Source of the DNA: Paractinoplanes atraurantiacus
GTDB taxonomy: Bacteria; Actinomycetota; Actinomycetes; Mycobacteriales; Micromonosporaceae
Length of the DNA: 64,000 bases
Direction: 5' to 3'
Assembly (NCBI RefSeq): GCF_900215205.1
Contig: NZ_OBDY01000003.1
Location: 449,842-513,841, forward strand
Within the stretch, counting starts at the first letter, position 1, and every line of letters begins with the position of its first letter. The notes below the pieces were generated by a model. The model worked only from the letters and a program-made list of their open reading frames with translations, was not told where the DNA came from and did not search any database. The position numbers and the translations under genes are program-made. Shown one piece after another: positions 51,308 to 59,997 of this stretch.

Positions 51308-52372
51308 TCAGGTAGCTCCGCCCGGCTGCTGGTCCGCAGCGGAATTGCCGAGGTACGCCGGCGGCACCGCGCTGCGCGGAAGCAATCGAGAGGCGGCGAT
51401 GCGTTCGGAGAGCCCGCTCGTCTCCAGCGACTCGGTCAGCGCTTTCCGGAGATCACGTTGCACGGCGACCTGACCGTCCGAAGTCGTCTTGGCGATCGTG
51501 CGGATGACGGCGCCGTCGACCGTCAGCTGCTCGACGCCGACCACGTCCGGCGGCTCGAGGAACTCGGTCTGGTGCTCGGGCGCGTCGGCCACCCGCTGCG
51601 CGGCCTCCTTGAGCACCCCGATGGCGTGCTCGGAGTTGACGAAGCCGATCGGGATGTCGATGACCACCATGGCCCAGCCCTGGCTCTTGTTGCCGACCCG
51701 CACGATCTCGCCGTTGCGGATGTACCAGAGCACGCCGCGCGCGTCGCGCACCGTGGTGATGCGCAGGCCGACCGTCTCGACCACGCCGGTGGCCTCGCCC
51801 AGGTCGACCGTGTCGCCGACGCCGTACTGGTCCTCCAGAAGCATGAACAGACCGGCGATCAGATCCTTGACGAGGCTCTGCGCGCCGAAGCCGAGGGCCA
51901 CGCCGACGATGCCGGCGCTGGCCAGCAGCGGGGCCAGGTTGAAGCCGAACTCACCCAGGACGAGCAAGGCCGCCATGGTGAAGACGACGGCACTGACGAA
52001 GCTGCGCAGCACCGACCCGATCGCCTCGGCCCGCTGGCGGCGGCGCTCCGGTATGTACTGCCCCTCCTCGGCGGTCTGCGCCGCCTTCTCCTTCAGCGGC
52101 TTGAGCAGCGCCGGCATCGAGGCCCGGGTCGTGGTGTGCGTCAGGCGGTCGATGGCCCGGTGCAGCAGCCAGCGGATCAGCAGCGCGATCAGGATGATGC
52201 CGATGATCCGCAGCGGCTTCACGATGATCACGTAGCTGCTGCTGGCCAGCCACTGGTTGCCGGTCCACTCCAGGACCCGGCTGCAGAGCGCGTCGGTCTT
52301 GCAGACCTCTTCGACGTTGATCGTCGTGTAGACGTCGGGCGAGGGTGAGGGGGATGGGGCTAGAAGCAACAC
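51308..52372 (-). CDS. Small-conductance mechanosensitive channel (MscS family)
   Basis: This 354-aa channel has an extracytoplasmic N-terminus, TM1 near 48-68, TM2 near 125-145 and a pore-forming TM3 (FNLAPLLASAGIVGVALGFGAQSLVKDLIAGLF, split as SAGIVGVALGFGAQ and LVKDLIAGLFMLLED). The beta and alpha/beta vestibule domains follow (VGDTVDLGEATGVVETVGLR). A proline/Gln-rich C-terminus ends the protein. I place the start at GTG 52372; TACGGT 8 bases upstream could be the leaderless -10. TTG 52381 is the alternative. It would relieve turgor on osmotic downshift. Confidence 0.92.
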   Translation of the reverse strand: MLLLAPSPSPSPDVYTTINVEEVCKTDALCSRVLEWTGNQWLASSSYVIIVKPLRIIGIILIALLIRWLLHRAIDRLTHTTTRASMPALLKPLKEKAAQTAEEGQYIPERRRQRAEAIGSVLRSFVSAVVFTMAALLVLGEFGFNLAPLLASAGIVGVALGFGAQSLVKDLIAGLFMLLEDQYGVGDTVDLGEATGVVETVGLRITTVRDARGVLWYIRNGEIVRVGNKSQGWAMVVIDIPIGFVNSEHAIGVLKEAAQRVADAPEHQTEFLEPPDVVGVEQLTVDGAVIRTIAKTTSDGQVAVQRDLRKALTESLETSGLSERIAASRLLPRSAVPPAYLGNSAADQQPGGAT

Positions 52373-52561
52373 GGGGCACAACCGTACCGGGAAGCCCGGA
52401 CCCGCCTCTCAGGTGTCGCACAGCGCGCTGACCTCAGACGTTTACCCTCCGGCCACGGATTTCGCTCGCAATTTGGCCATCCATCAGGGACTATTGGCGC
52501 ACAAGGTTCCGTCTACGCACGCAGGAGCGCCAGTAACGCTTTACCCGAAGGGTGAACTTTG

Positions 52562-53110
52562 ATGCCTGACATACGACCCATAGTGGGCTCATCCGCGTTG
52601 GTTCTGAACGCCACCTACGAGCCGCTGTGCGTCGTATCGGTGCGTCGAGCGACCATCCTCGTCCTGACCGCCAAGGCAGAGTGCGTCTCCGACGGCGACG
52701 GCATCCTGCACAGCGTGCACACCAACCTTCCGGTCCCCTCGGTCGTGCGCCTCACCCGGTACGTGAAGGTTCCGTACCGCACCCATGTCGGTCTCTCCCG
52801 CCGAGCGATCTTCGCCCGGGACGGCGGCCGCTGCGCCTACTGCCGCGGCTCGGCCGAGACCATCGACCACGTCTTCCCGCGCAGCCGCGGAGGCCTGCAC
52901 GCCTGGGAGAACGTGGTGGCGGCCTGCGCCAAGTGCAACCACAGCAAGGGCGACAAGACCCCGGCCGAGCTCGGCTGGAGGCTCCACCAGATACCGGCCG
53001 CACCACGCGGTGTGGCGTGGCGGGTCCTCGGGCACCGCACGCCAGACCCCCGTTGGGCCGACTGGCTCGACCTCCCTGCCGCCCCGGCTCTGGAAGCCGA
53101 GGCGGCTTAA
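52562..53110 (+). CDS. HNH endonuclease-family protein
   Basis: This 182-aa protein has a N-terminal half (SSALVLNATYEPLCVVSVRRATILVL) typical of the conserved actinobacterial HNH group and an HNH/zinc core: CAYC at about 96, IDHVFPRSRGGLHAWENVVAACAKCNHSKGDKTP (split as IDHVFPRSRGG and WENVVAACAKCNHSKGD). It corresponds to M. tuberculosis Rv2469c in neighbourhood. Function in vivo is unknown, perhaps recombination or repair. The ATG follows AAGGGTGAACTTTG; an inverted repeat TTTACCC GAA GGGTGAA at 52541-52557 precedes the start. Confidence 0.9.
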   Translation: MPDIRPIVGSSALVLNATYEPLCVVSVRRATILVLTAKAECVSDGDGILHSVHTNLPVPSVVRLTRYVKVPYRTHVGLSRRAIFARDGGRCAYCRGSAETIDHVFPRSRGGLHAWENVVAACAKCNHSKGDKTPAELGWRLHQIPAAPRGVAWRVLGHRTPDPRWADWLDLPAAPALEAEAA

Positions 53111-53118
53111 TTGTCTGT

Positions 53119-53156
53119 GCTGCTGGCTTCGCTTCGCTCAACGGGGCAAATCGCGG
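53119..53156. repeat. Dispersed repeat, short copy B
   Basis: GCTGGCTTCGCTTCGCTC at 53122-53139 is identical to the reverse complement of 48036-48053 in copy A. AACGGGGCAAATCGCGG at 53140-53156 is identical to the reverse complement of 47926-47942. Copy B thus joins both ends of copy A without the internal 93 bases and hairpin. Both junctions share TC, which fits deletion at a short repeat. It is again between convergent stops (HNH and sortase). Confidence 0.85.
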
Positions 53157-53168
53157 TTCGCGCCGGGG

Positions 53169-54206
53169 CTAAGAGTCTCGGGTGTCTATGAGTGAGGCGA
53201 AGACGACGATGTTGTCCTGGTAGCCGGTGCTGCCGCCGATCCAGCGGCCGCCGCAGGTCAGCAGGCGCAGGGACGGGCGGCTGAAGTCGCCGTAGACGCG
53301 CTGGACCGGGAGTTTGCCCTTGTCGAAGTGCTCGACCGAGTTGACCTCGAAGATCGCTACGGAGTGGTCGGCCCGCTGCACCTCGATCCGCTGGCCCGGC
53401 TTGAGCTTGGGCAGGGCATGGAAGACCGATGGTCCGGTACGCGTGTCCGCGTGACCCACGATCAGCGACGGCCCGAACTGGCCCGGCGTGGGGCCGCCGT
53501 CGAACCAGCCGGCCTCGTTGTGCCGCTCCAGCGGCGGCACGTCCACGGTGCCGTCGTCGGCCCAGCCCACCTCGAGGATCGGCGCCTTCACCTTGATCGC
53601 CGGGATGGTCAGGCGCAGCGGCCGGCTCGGGTCGAGCACCGGGAACGAGCGCGGCGGCGGCTCGTTCTTCTCGTGGCCCGCGAACAGACCGCCCAGGTCG
53701 AGGTTGGTCGCCGCGCCCAGCCCCATCGCGACCACGAACAGGCCGACGAAGAGCAGGGCGAGCGCGATCATCCCGATCGGCCACGGCTTGCGGCCGCGGG
53801 TGGGCCGGGGCGGCGACTTCGGCAGCGGGCGGGGGCTCGCCTGGCGAAAGGGGTGACGCCCGGGCAGGGGTGACGGCGCCGGCAGCGGCCCGGTGATCAT
53901 GCCGGGTGGTGGCGCCGCGATCTGCGCCGGTTTCTTGCGCAGCACCGACTCCGGCATCCGCGGCCCGCTCATCGGATCACGCCGATCGGACCCCGAGGAG
54001 CTCCGCCCGGCCCAGCCGCCCCGCGCGGCCCTTTCTCGCGCGGCACCCTGGCTCGGGGTGCCGGAGCGCGCGGCGCCCTGGCTCGGGGTGCCGGAGCGCG
54101 CGGCGCCCTGGCTCGGGGTGCCGGAGCGCCCGGCGCCCTGGTCCGCGGGGTCGGGGCGCGGTGAGGGGCGGGACGGTGACTGGCGCGGCGGGGGCTGGCC
54201 GGTCAT
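53169..54206 (-). CDS. Class F sortase
   Basis: This 345-aa membrane sortase has a long Pro/Arg/Ser-rich cytoplasmic N-terminus (about 1-145), one TM near 146-168 (GMIALALLFVGLFVVAMGL), and a catalytic domain. The His is in LIVGHADTRTGPSVF, the Cys in LRLLTCGGRWIGG, with the Arg at CGGRW region or downstream. Class F sortases are typical of actinobacteria and their substrates are poorly known. Three 30-bp repeats in the N-terminal coding part encode GTPSQGAARS units. The upstream gene on the same strand, 10 bases away, encodes an exported protein likely to be its partner. Confidence 0.9.
   Translation of the reverse strand: MTGQPPPRQSPSRPSPRPDPADQGAGRSGTPSQGAARSGTPSQGAARSGTPSQGAARERAARGGWAGRSSSGSDRRDPMSGPRMPESVLRKKPAQIAAPPPGMITGPLPAPSPLPGRHPFRQASPRPLPKSPPRPTRGRKPWPIGMIALALLFVGLFVVAMGLGAATNLDLGGLFAGHEKNEPPPRSFPVLDPSRPLRLTIPAIKVKAPILEVGWADDGTVDVPPLERHNEAGWFDGGPTPGQFGPSLIVGHADTRTGPSVFHALPKLKPGQRIEVQRADHSVAIFEVNSVEHFDKGKLPVQRVYGDFSRPSLRLLTCGGRWIGGSTGYQDNIVVFASLIDTRDS
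54041..54130 (-). repeat. Three 30-bp tandem repeats in the sortase N-terminus
   Basis: The units at 54041-54070, 54071-54100 and 54101-54130 are nearly identical and encode the ten-residue unit GTPSQGAARS on the minus strand, within the cytoplasmic disordered segment. An in-frame minisatellite. Confidence 0.85.
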
Positions 54207-54216
54207 CGCCGGGGCC

Positions 54217-54711
54217 TCAGCCGAGCCACCGGCGGCGCAGGGACACCGCGCCGAGGACGACGCCGGCGGCGATGACCGCGAGGCCGCCGCCGATCAGCAC
54301 GGGCGCGTTGCGGCCGGGTGCGGTGCCGCCTCCGCCGGTGGCCGGTCCGCGGGCCGGTTCCACCTTGGCCACCACGTGGATCGTGGCCACCGTCGTGTGG
54401 CCGTCGGGGCAGCGCAGCTCGGCCTGGTAGTCGCCGGGCCGGGCACCGGACGGGACGCGTACGGTCGCCGTCAGAAAGCCGTATTGGGGCGCCACCGTGA
54501 CCGTTCCGAACAGCCCGGACGTGACCGTGGCTGCCTTGAGATTGTCGTCACAGGACGCGCGGAGCCCCAGCTCGTCACCGACGGGCACGGTGCTGGGGTT
54601 GACCTCGAGGAAGATCGCGGCGGCCCGCGCCGGCTCCGCGCCGACCAGGACGATCGGGACGAACAGGCCCAGAAGGAGCGCCGCCAGGGCGGCGGGGACG
54701 TGAATGCGCAT
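54217..54711 (-). CDS. Exported Ig-like protein with C-terminal anchor, sortase partner candidate
   Basis: This 164-aa protein has a signal peptide (about 1-30, ALAALLLGLFVPIVLVGAEPARA), a beta-rich domain with two Cys (LRASCDDNLKAATVTS, AELRCPDGHTTVATIHV) which may pair, a Gly-rich linker (GPATGGGGTAPG) and a C-terminal TM (APVLIGGGLAVIAAGVVLGAV) ending in RRRW. The layout resembles a sortase substrate although the classical LPXTG is not intact. It lies 10 bases before the class F sortase gene. ATG 54711 follows AGGAGGGGGAATCG. Confidence 0.75.
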   Translation of the reverse strand: MRIHVPAALAALLLGLFVPIVLVGAEPARAAAIFLEVNPSTVPVGDELGLRASCDDNLKAATVTSGLFGTVTVAPQYGFLTATVRVPSGARPGDYQAELRCPDGHTTVATIHVVAKVEPARGPATGGGGTAPGRNAPVLIGGGLAVIAAGVVLGAVSLRRRWLG

Positions 54712-54907
54712 CGATTCCCCCTCCTGCCGTCCGGTGACGCAGGGACACGAACGGCGCGTGTGGGTGATTTTCGCATCTCCAAGCCCTTTTCGCCGAGATC
54801 CCCATCGGCGGACCATCCGACCGCCCCGCCCTGCCACCCTTAAGAGGACTAAAGCCGGATCTGAAGTTATAGACCCGGCGCAACGGCATGACCTGCGCTC
54901 CGCTACC

Positions 54908-55246
54908 GTGACAGTTGTTCGGATCAGTTCGAGGGAATTCAGGCGCCTGGGGGCGTTGACGTTGTCGATTTCAAGCACCGTTCTGGTCTTCGTGGTCATT
55001 CCGGCGGTGATCATCGGCCTGATCGCCGCGCTCGTCATGGCCGGCGCCGACCGCACGAAGCGCACACACCGCTACCGGCCCGGCCGGCCCTACGACTTTC
55101 AGCCGATCTGGTTCTTGGCCAGGCCGGAAAAGCTCGTGGGCGCCACTGCCGCTCAGCCGGCGCTGACCGCTGGGCAGGTCCTGGAGGACAGCTCCGGAGC
55201 CCCGGTCAAGCCCGGTCCTACAGGAGGCGCAAGTGACAGCTGGTGA
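54908..55246 (+). CDS. Single-TM protein of unknown function, 112 aa
   Basis: It has a hydrophobic segment near 16-44 (LTLSISSTVLVFVVIPAVIIGLIAALVMA), then a basic stretch (DRTKRTHRYRPGRPYDFQPIWFLARPEK) and a disordered C-terminus. The GTG 54908 is inferred. It overlaps the DUF5130 gene by 14 bases on the same strand, so the two are probably coupled. Family unknown to me; M. tuberculosis has a comparable small ORF next to Rv2468c, as far as I recall. Confidence 0.6.
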   Translation: MTVVRISSREFRRLGALTLSISSTVLVFVVIPAVIIGLIAALVMAGADRTKRTHRYRPGRPYDFQPIWFLARPEKLVGATAAQPALTAGQVLEDSSGAPVKPGPTGGASDSW

Positions 55247-55700
55247 CCTTGGCAAGCAGCCTCGGAAAGGCCAGGCGCTGACCGCCCTGGACGAGCCCGG
55301 TGGCGACACGCTGGTCCACGCGTCCTCCGGCAACGAGGTCGAGGACGGCCCGTTCACCACGCGGCAGCTGCTGCGTCTCGACGAGGCGCTGCGGGTGGCC
55401 GACGAGTCCACCGGTCTGACGTTCAGCGTCTACATCGGCGAGTTCGAGACGCCCACCCGCGAGTTCGCGGAGAAGCTGGCCGCCCAGGTCAAGGACGCCG
55501 ACAACGCGGTTCTGCTGGCGATCTCGCCCAACCAGCGCAAGCTGGAGATCGTGACCGGCAGCCAGGCCCGCAAGCGGATCTCCGACCGGGACGCGAAGCT
55601 GGCCGGGCTGTCGATGTCGGCCGCCTTCGCCGGCGGCGACCTGGCCGGCGGCGTCATGGCCGGTCTCGACCAGCTCGCGTCGCACGCCGGTCGCAGCTGA
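55233..55700 (+). CDS. DUF5130 family protein (TPM-like)
   Basis: This 155-aa protein is recognised by FTTRQLLRLDEALRVADESTGLTFSVYIGE and AKDADNAVLLAISPNQRKLEIVTGSQARKRISDRDAKLAGLSM (split here: VLLAISPNQRKLEIVTG). The fold resembles TPM-domain proteins of photosystem/repair function. M. tuberculosis Rv2468c is the counterpart by position. GTG 55233 follows CAGGAGGCGCAA. A good intrinsic terminator follows at 55713-55743. Function unknown. Confidence 0.85.
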   Translation: MTAGDLGKQPRKGQALTALDEPGGDTLVHASSGNEVEDGPFTTRQLLRLDEALRVADESTGLTFSVYIGEFETPTREFAEKLAAQVKDADNAVLLAISPNQRKLEIVTGSQARKRISDRDAKLAGLSMSAAFAGGDLAGGVMAGLDQLASHAGRS

Positions 55701-55712
55701 CATTTACTGCGA

Positions 55713-55743
55713 TAAAAGCCCTCGGGTAACCGGGGGCTTTTTC
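55713..55743 (+). terminator. Intrinsic terminator after DUF5130
   Basis: AAAAGCCCTCGG pairs with CCGGGGGCTTTT across GTAA, followed by more T residues (TTTTTC to 55743). This is the most classical rho-independent terminator of the window and starts about 13 bases after the stop. Confidence 0.85.
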
Positions 55744-55814
55744 GTAGGCGAAACCGGGCGGTAACAACACTCTGTCGCTAGGCTTGTAGCCCACGGTGAT
55801 GGAGGTGGTCCGGT

Positions 55815-56387
55815 GTGGGACTGACGAGCCCGGCTTCGTACACCCTCGCGCACTGGAGCGCCCCCGAGGGCGAGTGGAGCGAGCCCGACCTCCACTTGTT
55901 CCCGCAGGACGGTCACCGCTACGAGATCGTCGACGGCAGCCTGCACGCGTCGCCGCCCCCGCCCGAGTCGCACGAGGCGACCGTCCGCGGCGTGGTGACC
56001 TCGCTGCGCTCGTCGGCGCCGCCCGGCTGGTGGGTCTGCGACCGGGTCGGCATCCAGATGGGCGACAGCAACCTGGTGCCCGACGTGCTGGTGCTGCGCC
56101 CGCGCTCGTCCGGCTCGGTCTGGTGCGATCCGGCCGATGTCGCCCTGGTGGTCGAGATCGAGACGCCGGCCACCCAGCGCTTCGACCGCCTGCTCAAGCC
56201 GTCGCTCTACGCCGAGGCCGGCATCGCGAGCTTCTGGCGGGTCGAGCCGGGACGGGCGACACCTTTGCTTCACACGTACGCGTTGGCGGGCGACCGCTAC
56301 CAGGCGGTGCACAGCGTCGAGGGCGCCGAGCCGGTCAAGCTCGACGCCCCCTATCCGATGCGGATCGCCCCCGCGGCCTGGCTCTAG
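55815..56387 (+). CDS. Uma2-family (DUF820) restriction-endonuclease-like protein
   Basis: This 190-aa protein shows Uma2 features: DGHRYEIVDGSLHASPPP at about 32-49, DSNLVPDVLVLRP near 83-95, VVEIETPATQRFDRLLKPSLYAEAGIASFWRVEP (split as VVEIETPATQ and LYAEAGIASFWRV). The residues Glu, Asp and the ExE pattern form the nuclease-like active site in this fold. Function unknown; often multicopy in actinobacteria. GTG 55815 has GGAGGTGG upstream. Its stop overlaps the pepN stop (convergent). Confidence 0.85.
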   Translation: MGLTSPASYTLAHWSAPEGEWSEPDLHLFPQDGHRYEIVDGSLHASPPPPESHEATVRGVVTSLRSSAPPGWWVCDRVGIQMGDSNLVPDVLVLRPRSSGSVWCDPADVALVVEIETPATQRFDRLLKPSLYAEAGIASFWRVEPGRATPLLHTYALAGDRYQAVHSVEGAEPVKLDAPYPMRIAPAAWL

Positions 56388-58942
56388 CTCGCGGCCGAGA
56401 CATCCTTGGCGCGGGCCTTCAGGGCCCGCAGGATGCCGTCGCGGCCCTCGGCGACCAGGCGGCGCAGCGACGCCGGCTGACCGTCGCGGGCGAGCCACGC
56501 GTCCGTGAGCGCCACCGTCTCCTCGCTGATCTGGTACACCGGGTAGCCCAGCATCGCGAACTCCTGCGCGGGCTCGCTGTCCGAGCGGGCCCAGACGTCG
56601 CCGACCACGTCGAAGAACTTCGTCGCGTACGGCGCGGTCAGCTCCACCTGCTTGGTGCTCTGGAAGCCGGTCAGCAGCGAGCGGTTGAGCCAGTTGGGCA
56701 CACCCTCGCCGGTCAGTTTCGCCCACACCCGGGCCTTGTTCTCGGCCGTCGGGATCAGGGCGTGGGCCACCGCGGCCTCGCGCTCGCCGCTGGCCGTCCG
56801 GTCGGAGGCGAGCTCGTCCTCGATCTGCTGCTCGGTGGCCTCGCCCAGCGACGCCAGCGCCTGCAGCAGCGACCAGCGCAGCTCGGTGTCGACGACCAGG
56901 CCCTCGGGCACGCCCTCGCCGCCCAGCCAGCCGCGCAGCACGGCCAGCTCGTCCCCGGTGCGCGCGGCCCCGATGAACGCCCGGGCCCAGGTGAGCTGCC
57001 AGCCGCTGCCGGCCGCCGCGGCGGCGAGCTGGGTGCGGGCGAGCTCGGCCAGCTGCGCGTATCCGGTGGCCTGCCACGCCGGGTCGGCGTACTGGGCGAT
57101 CGCGGTCGAGGCCTGGCGGAACGTGTACGTCGACAGGTTGATGTCGGTCTCGGCGGGCAGGCCCGAGCAGACCAGCGTCACGTAGTCGCGGGCCGCCAGC
57201 TCGGCGTCGCGCAGCATGTCCCACGCCGCGTTCCAGCACAGCGCCCGGGCCAGCGACGAGTCGAGGCCGGCGATGTGGCGCACCACGGTCGCCATCGAGC
57301 GCTCGTCGAGCCGCAGCTTCGCGTACGTCAGGTCGTCGTCGTTGAGCAGCAGCACGTCGGCCGCCTTGACCCCGGCCAGGGCCGAGATCTCGGTGCGCTC
57401 GCCGGTCACGTCGATCTCGAGCCGGTCGCGCCGGACCAGCCGGTCGCCCTCGAGGTCGTAGAGGCCGACGCCGATGCGGTGGGTGCGCAGCGTCGGGTAG
57501 TCGGCCGGGGCCTCCTGCTGCACCACGACGCTCGTGTACGAGCCGTCGGCGCCGATCTCGACCAGCGGGCGCAGCGTGTTGACCTGCGACGTCTCGAGCC
57601 ACTGGGCGGCGAACTTGCGCAGCTCGCGGCCGGAGGCGGCCTCGAGCTCGGTGAGCAGGTCGTCGAAGGTGGCGTTGCTCCAGGCGTGCTTGCCGAAGTA
57701 GGCGCGCAGGCCGCTCAGGAACGGCTCGAGGCCGACGTAGGCCACGAGCTGCTTGATCACGCTGGCGCCCTTGGCGTACGTGATCCCGTCGAAGTTGACC
57801 TCGACGGCCTCCAGGTCGGGCATCTCCGTGTAGACCGGGTGGGTCGAGGAGAGCTGGTCCTGGCGGTAGCCCCAGCTCTTGCGCACCGACAGGAACGTCG
57901 TCCAGGCGTCGGTGAAGCGGGTGGCCCGGGTGTTGCACCAGTGGCTGGCCCACTCGGCGAACGACTCGTTGAGCCACAGGTCGTTCCACCAGCGCATGGT
58001 CACGAGGTCGCCGAACCACATGTGCGCGAGCTCGTGCAGGATCGTGTTGGCCCGCTGCTCGTACTCGAAGTCGGTGACCTGCGAGCGGAAGATGTAGTGC
58101 GCCTCGGCGTGCGTCACGCAGCCGAAGTTCTCCATCGCGCCGGCGTTGAAGTCGGGCACCCACAGCTGGTCGTACTTGGCGAGCGGGTAGCGCACGCCGA
58201 ACTGCTCGTGGAAGAAGTCGAAGCCCTGCTTGGTGACCTCGAACAGGTTGTCGGCGTCGAGGTACTGAGCCATCGAGGCGCGGCTGAAGACGCCGAGCGA
58301 GATGCCGTCGTGCTCGTCGCGCACCTCGTGGTACGGCCCGGCGCAGAGCGCGGTGATGTACGTGCTCATCCGCGCCGACTTCTCGAAGTGCACCGTCTTG
58401 GCGCCCGGGCCGGCCTTCTCCTCGCGCTCGGCCGGGCTGTTGGAAATGACCTTCCAGTGCGCCGGCACCGTGGCGTGCCACGTGTAGACGCTCTTGAGAT
58501 CGGGCTGGTCGAACGCGGCGTACACCCGCTGGGCATCGGCCGTCTCGAACTGGCTGTAGAGGTAGATCTCCTTGTCCACCGGGTCGAGGCTGCGCTGCAG
58601 CCCCTGACCGCTCGCCGAGTAGGCGAAGTCGGCGTCGACCACCAGTTCGTTCTCGGCGGCCAGGCCGGTCAGGGTCAGGCCCTTCTCGGCCGAGAACCCG
58701 GCCAGGTCGAGCGGCTGCCCGTTCAGGGTCGCCGACCGCACCGAGGCCGCCGCGGCCTCGATGAAGGTCTCGGCCCCCGGCTCCCGGCAGGTGAACGTCA
58801 CGACCGTGGTGGAGCGGAAGGTGCCGTCGCCGGGGTTGCCGTGGCCGTCGGTGAGGTCCAACGTGATGTCGTACCCGGTGACCTCGAGCAGGCGAGCCCG
58901 CTCGGCCGCCTCCACCTGGGTCAAATTACGAACTCCGGCCAC
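56384..58942 (-). CDS. pepN: Aminopeptidase N (M1)
   Basis: This 852-aa M1 metallopeptidase has exopeptidase motif GAMENFG and zinc motif HELAHMWFGD followed by NESFAEW with the second Glu ligand. The C-terminal ERAP1-like domain is present. The start GTG 58942 gives MAGVRNLTQVEAAERAR, which aligns to the start of mycobacterial PepN (Rv2467), and lies 7 bases from AGGAG. Another GTG 58948 is too close to that site. It is divergent from the DsbA-like gene, as in M. tuberculosis. Confidence 0.95.
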   Translation of the reverse strand: MAGVRNLTQVEAAERARLLEVTGYDITLDLTDGHGNPGDGTFRSTTVVTFTCREPGAETFIEAAAASVRSATLNGQPLDLAGFSAEKGLTLTGLAAENELVVDADFAYSASGQGLQRSLDPVDKEIYLYSQFETADAQRVYAAFDQPDLKSVYTWHATVPAHWKVISNSPAEREEKAGPGAKTVHFEKSARMSTYITALCAGPYHEVRDEHDGISLGVFSRASMAQYLDADNLFEVTKQGFDFFHEQFGVRYPLAKYDQLWVPDFNAGAMENFGCVTHAEAHYIFRSQVTDFEYEQRANTILHELAHMWFGDLVTMRWWNDLWLNESFAEWASHWCNTRATRFTDAWTTFLSVRKSWGYRQDQLSSTHPVYTEMPDLEAVEVNFDGITYAKGASVIKQLVAYVGLEPFLSGLRAYFGKHAWSNATFDDLLTELEAASGRELRKFAAQWLETSQVNTLRPLVEIGADGSYTSVVVQQEAPADYPTLRTHRIGVGLYDLEGDRLVRRDRLEIDVTGERTEISALAGVKAADVLLLNDDDLTYAKLRLDERSMATVVRHIAGLDSSLARALCWNAAWDMLRDAELAARDYVTLVCSGLPAETDINLSTYTFRQASTAIAQYADPAWQATGYAQLAELARTQLAAAAAGSGWQLTWARAFIGAARTGDELAVLRGWLGGEGVPEGLVVDTELRWSLLQALASLGEATEQQIEDELASDRTASGEREAAVAHALIPTAENKARVWAKLTGEGVPNWLNRSLLTGFQSTKQVELTAPYATKFFDVVGDVWARSDSEPAQEFAMLGYPVYQISEETVALTDAWLARDGQPASLRRLVAEGRDGILRALKARAKDVSAAS

Positions 58943-59071
58943 AGTCACTCTCCTCTGAGCGCACAAGCTTTCCCGCTCAGCCTATGCGGACGGCTACGGG
59001 TGGCACACCTCACCCGGCGTCCTGGACAGGACAGTCGAGCAATAGATAGTTGCTTGGAGGAGTATCGACAC

Positions 59072-59701
59072 ATGACCGAACGCTCAACCGTCGACATGTG
59101 GTTCGACCCCATCTGCCCGTGGGCCTGGATGACCTCCCGGTGGCTGCTCGAGGTGGAGAAGGTCCGTCCCCTCGACGTCCGCTTCAACGTGATGAGCCTG
59201 TCCGTGCTCAACGAGGGCCGCGACTTGCCCGAGGAGTACCAGGCCCTGATGACCAAGGGCTGGGGCCCGGTACGGGTCTGTATCGCGGCCGAGGAGGCCG
59301 CCGGCCCCCAGGTCCTGCGTGACCTCTACACCGCGCTCGGCACCCGCATCCACCTGCAGAAGTACGAGCTCGACGAAAAGCTCTACAAGGAGGCCCTGTC
59401 CGAGGTCGGCCTCGACACCGCGCTGGCCGACGCGGCCACCAGTGACGCCTGGGACGACGCGCTGCGCGGCAGCCACGACGCCGGCATGAAGCCGGTCGGC
59501 ACCGACGTCGGCACCCCGGTCATCCACGCGCCCGGCCCGAACGGCGACGGCGACAAGGTCGCCTTCTTCGGCCCGGTGGTCACTCCCGCCCCCAAGGGCG
59601 AGGCGGCCGGCAAGCTGTGGGACGGCGTTCTGCTCGTGGCCGGCACCCCCGGCTTCTACGAGCTGAAGCGTTCGAGGGACATCGGTCCCATTTTTGACTG
59701 A
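59072..59701 (+). CDS. DsbA-like mycothiol-dependent oxidoreductase (Rv2466c type), CPWA motif
   Basis: This 209-aa thioredoxin-fold protein matches mycobacterial Rv2466c: VDMWFDPICPWAWMTSRWLLEVEKVR at about 7-32, MSLSVLNEGRD, WGPVRVCIAAEEAAG, and GTPVIHAPG (cis-Pro loop). The active site reads CPWA from Cys15, whereas Rv2466c has CPWC. The resolving Cys is thus absent and the protein would act by a monothiol mechanism, probably with mycothiol. ATG 59072 has TGGAGGAG at 59055-59062. Adjacent to pepN and upstream of rpiB. Confidence 0.9.
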   Translation: MTERSTVDMWFDPICPWAWMTSRWLLEVEKVRPLDVRFNVMSLSVLNEGRDLPEEYQALMTKGWGPVRVCIAAEEAAGPQVLRDLYTALGTRIHLQKYELDEKLYKEALSEVGLDTALADAATSDAWDDALRGSHDAGMKPVGTDVGTPVIHAPGPNGDGDKVAFFGPVVTPAPKGEAAGKLWDGVLLVAGTPGFYELKRSRDIGPIFD

Positions 59702-59771
59702 CCGGCTTCCGCTTCTCCGTACGAGTCGTTGGATGGGGTGAGATACGCCTCATCCACGACGGAGAACAGAA

Positions 59772-59984
59772 ATGGCCGACACCGAAGCGGTGGCGCTGTC
59801 CACCATCGCCGTCCAGCGCGGTGACTGGACTGATCTAGCACCCGACCTGGCACGCCTGGTGGCGCCGCCGGTCACGGTCTCGGCGCTGCCCCTGCAACGG
59901 CCCGTCGGCGACTGGCGCAGAGGGCAGCAGGCCAGGTCACGGGGCAACATGCCCGTCGGCAAGCATCAGCGGCGCGCCCGGTAA
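59772..59984 (+). CDS. Small hypothetical protein, 70 aa
   Basis: ATG 59772 follows GACGGAGAACAGAA. The 70 residues start MADTEAVALSTIAVQRGDW and end with a strongly basic tail (RRGQQARSRGNMPVGKHQRRAR). The base composition and third-position GC are like coding sequence. No family is evident. It lies directly before DUF1015 with 10 bases between. It could be a real small protein or a non-coding leader, and conservation would decide. Confidence 0.45.
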   Translation: MADTEAVALSTIAVQRGDWTDLAPDLARLVAPPVTVSALPLQRPVGDWRRGQQARSRGNMPVGKHQRRAR

Positions 59985-59997
59985 CTTGGCAGACATG
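59982..59997 (+). promoter_or_regulatory. Leaderless-type -10 before DUF1015
   Basis: TAACTT at 59982-59987 fits TANNNT and is 7 bases before ATG 59995. It overlaps the stop codon of the preceding small ORF. Confidence 0.4.

Noticed and set aside
54704..55246. Longer form of the single-TM gene starting at ATG 54704
   Set aside because: The extra N-terminal part overlaps the promoter and start of the divergent exported-protein gene and has no coding character; GTG 54908 fits the TM start.
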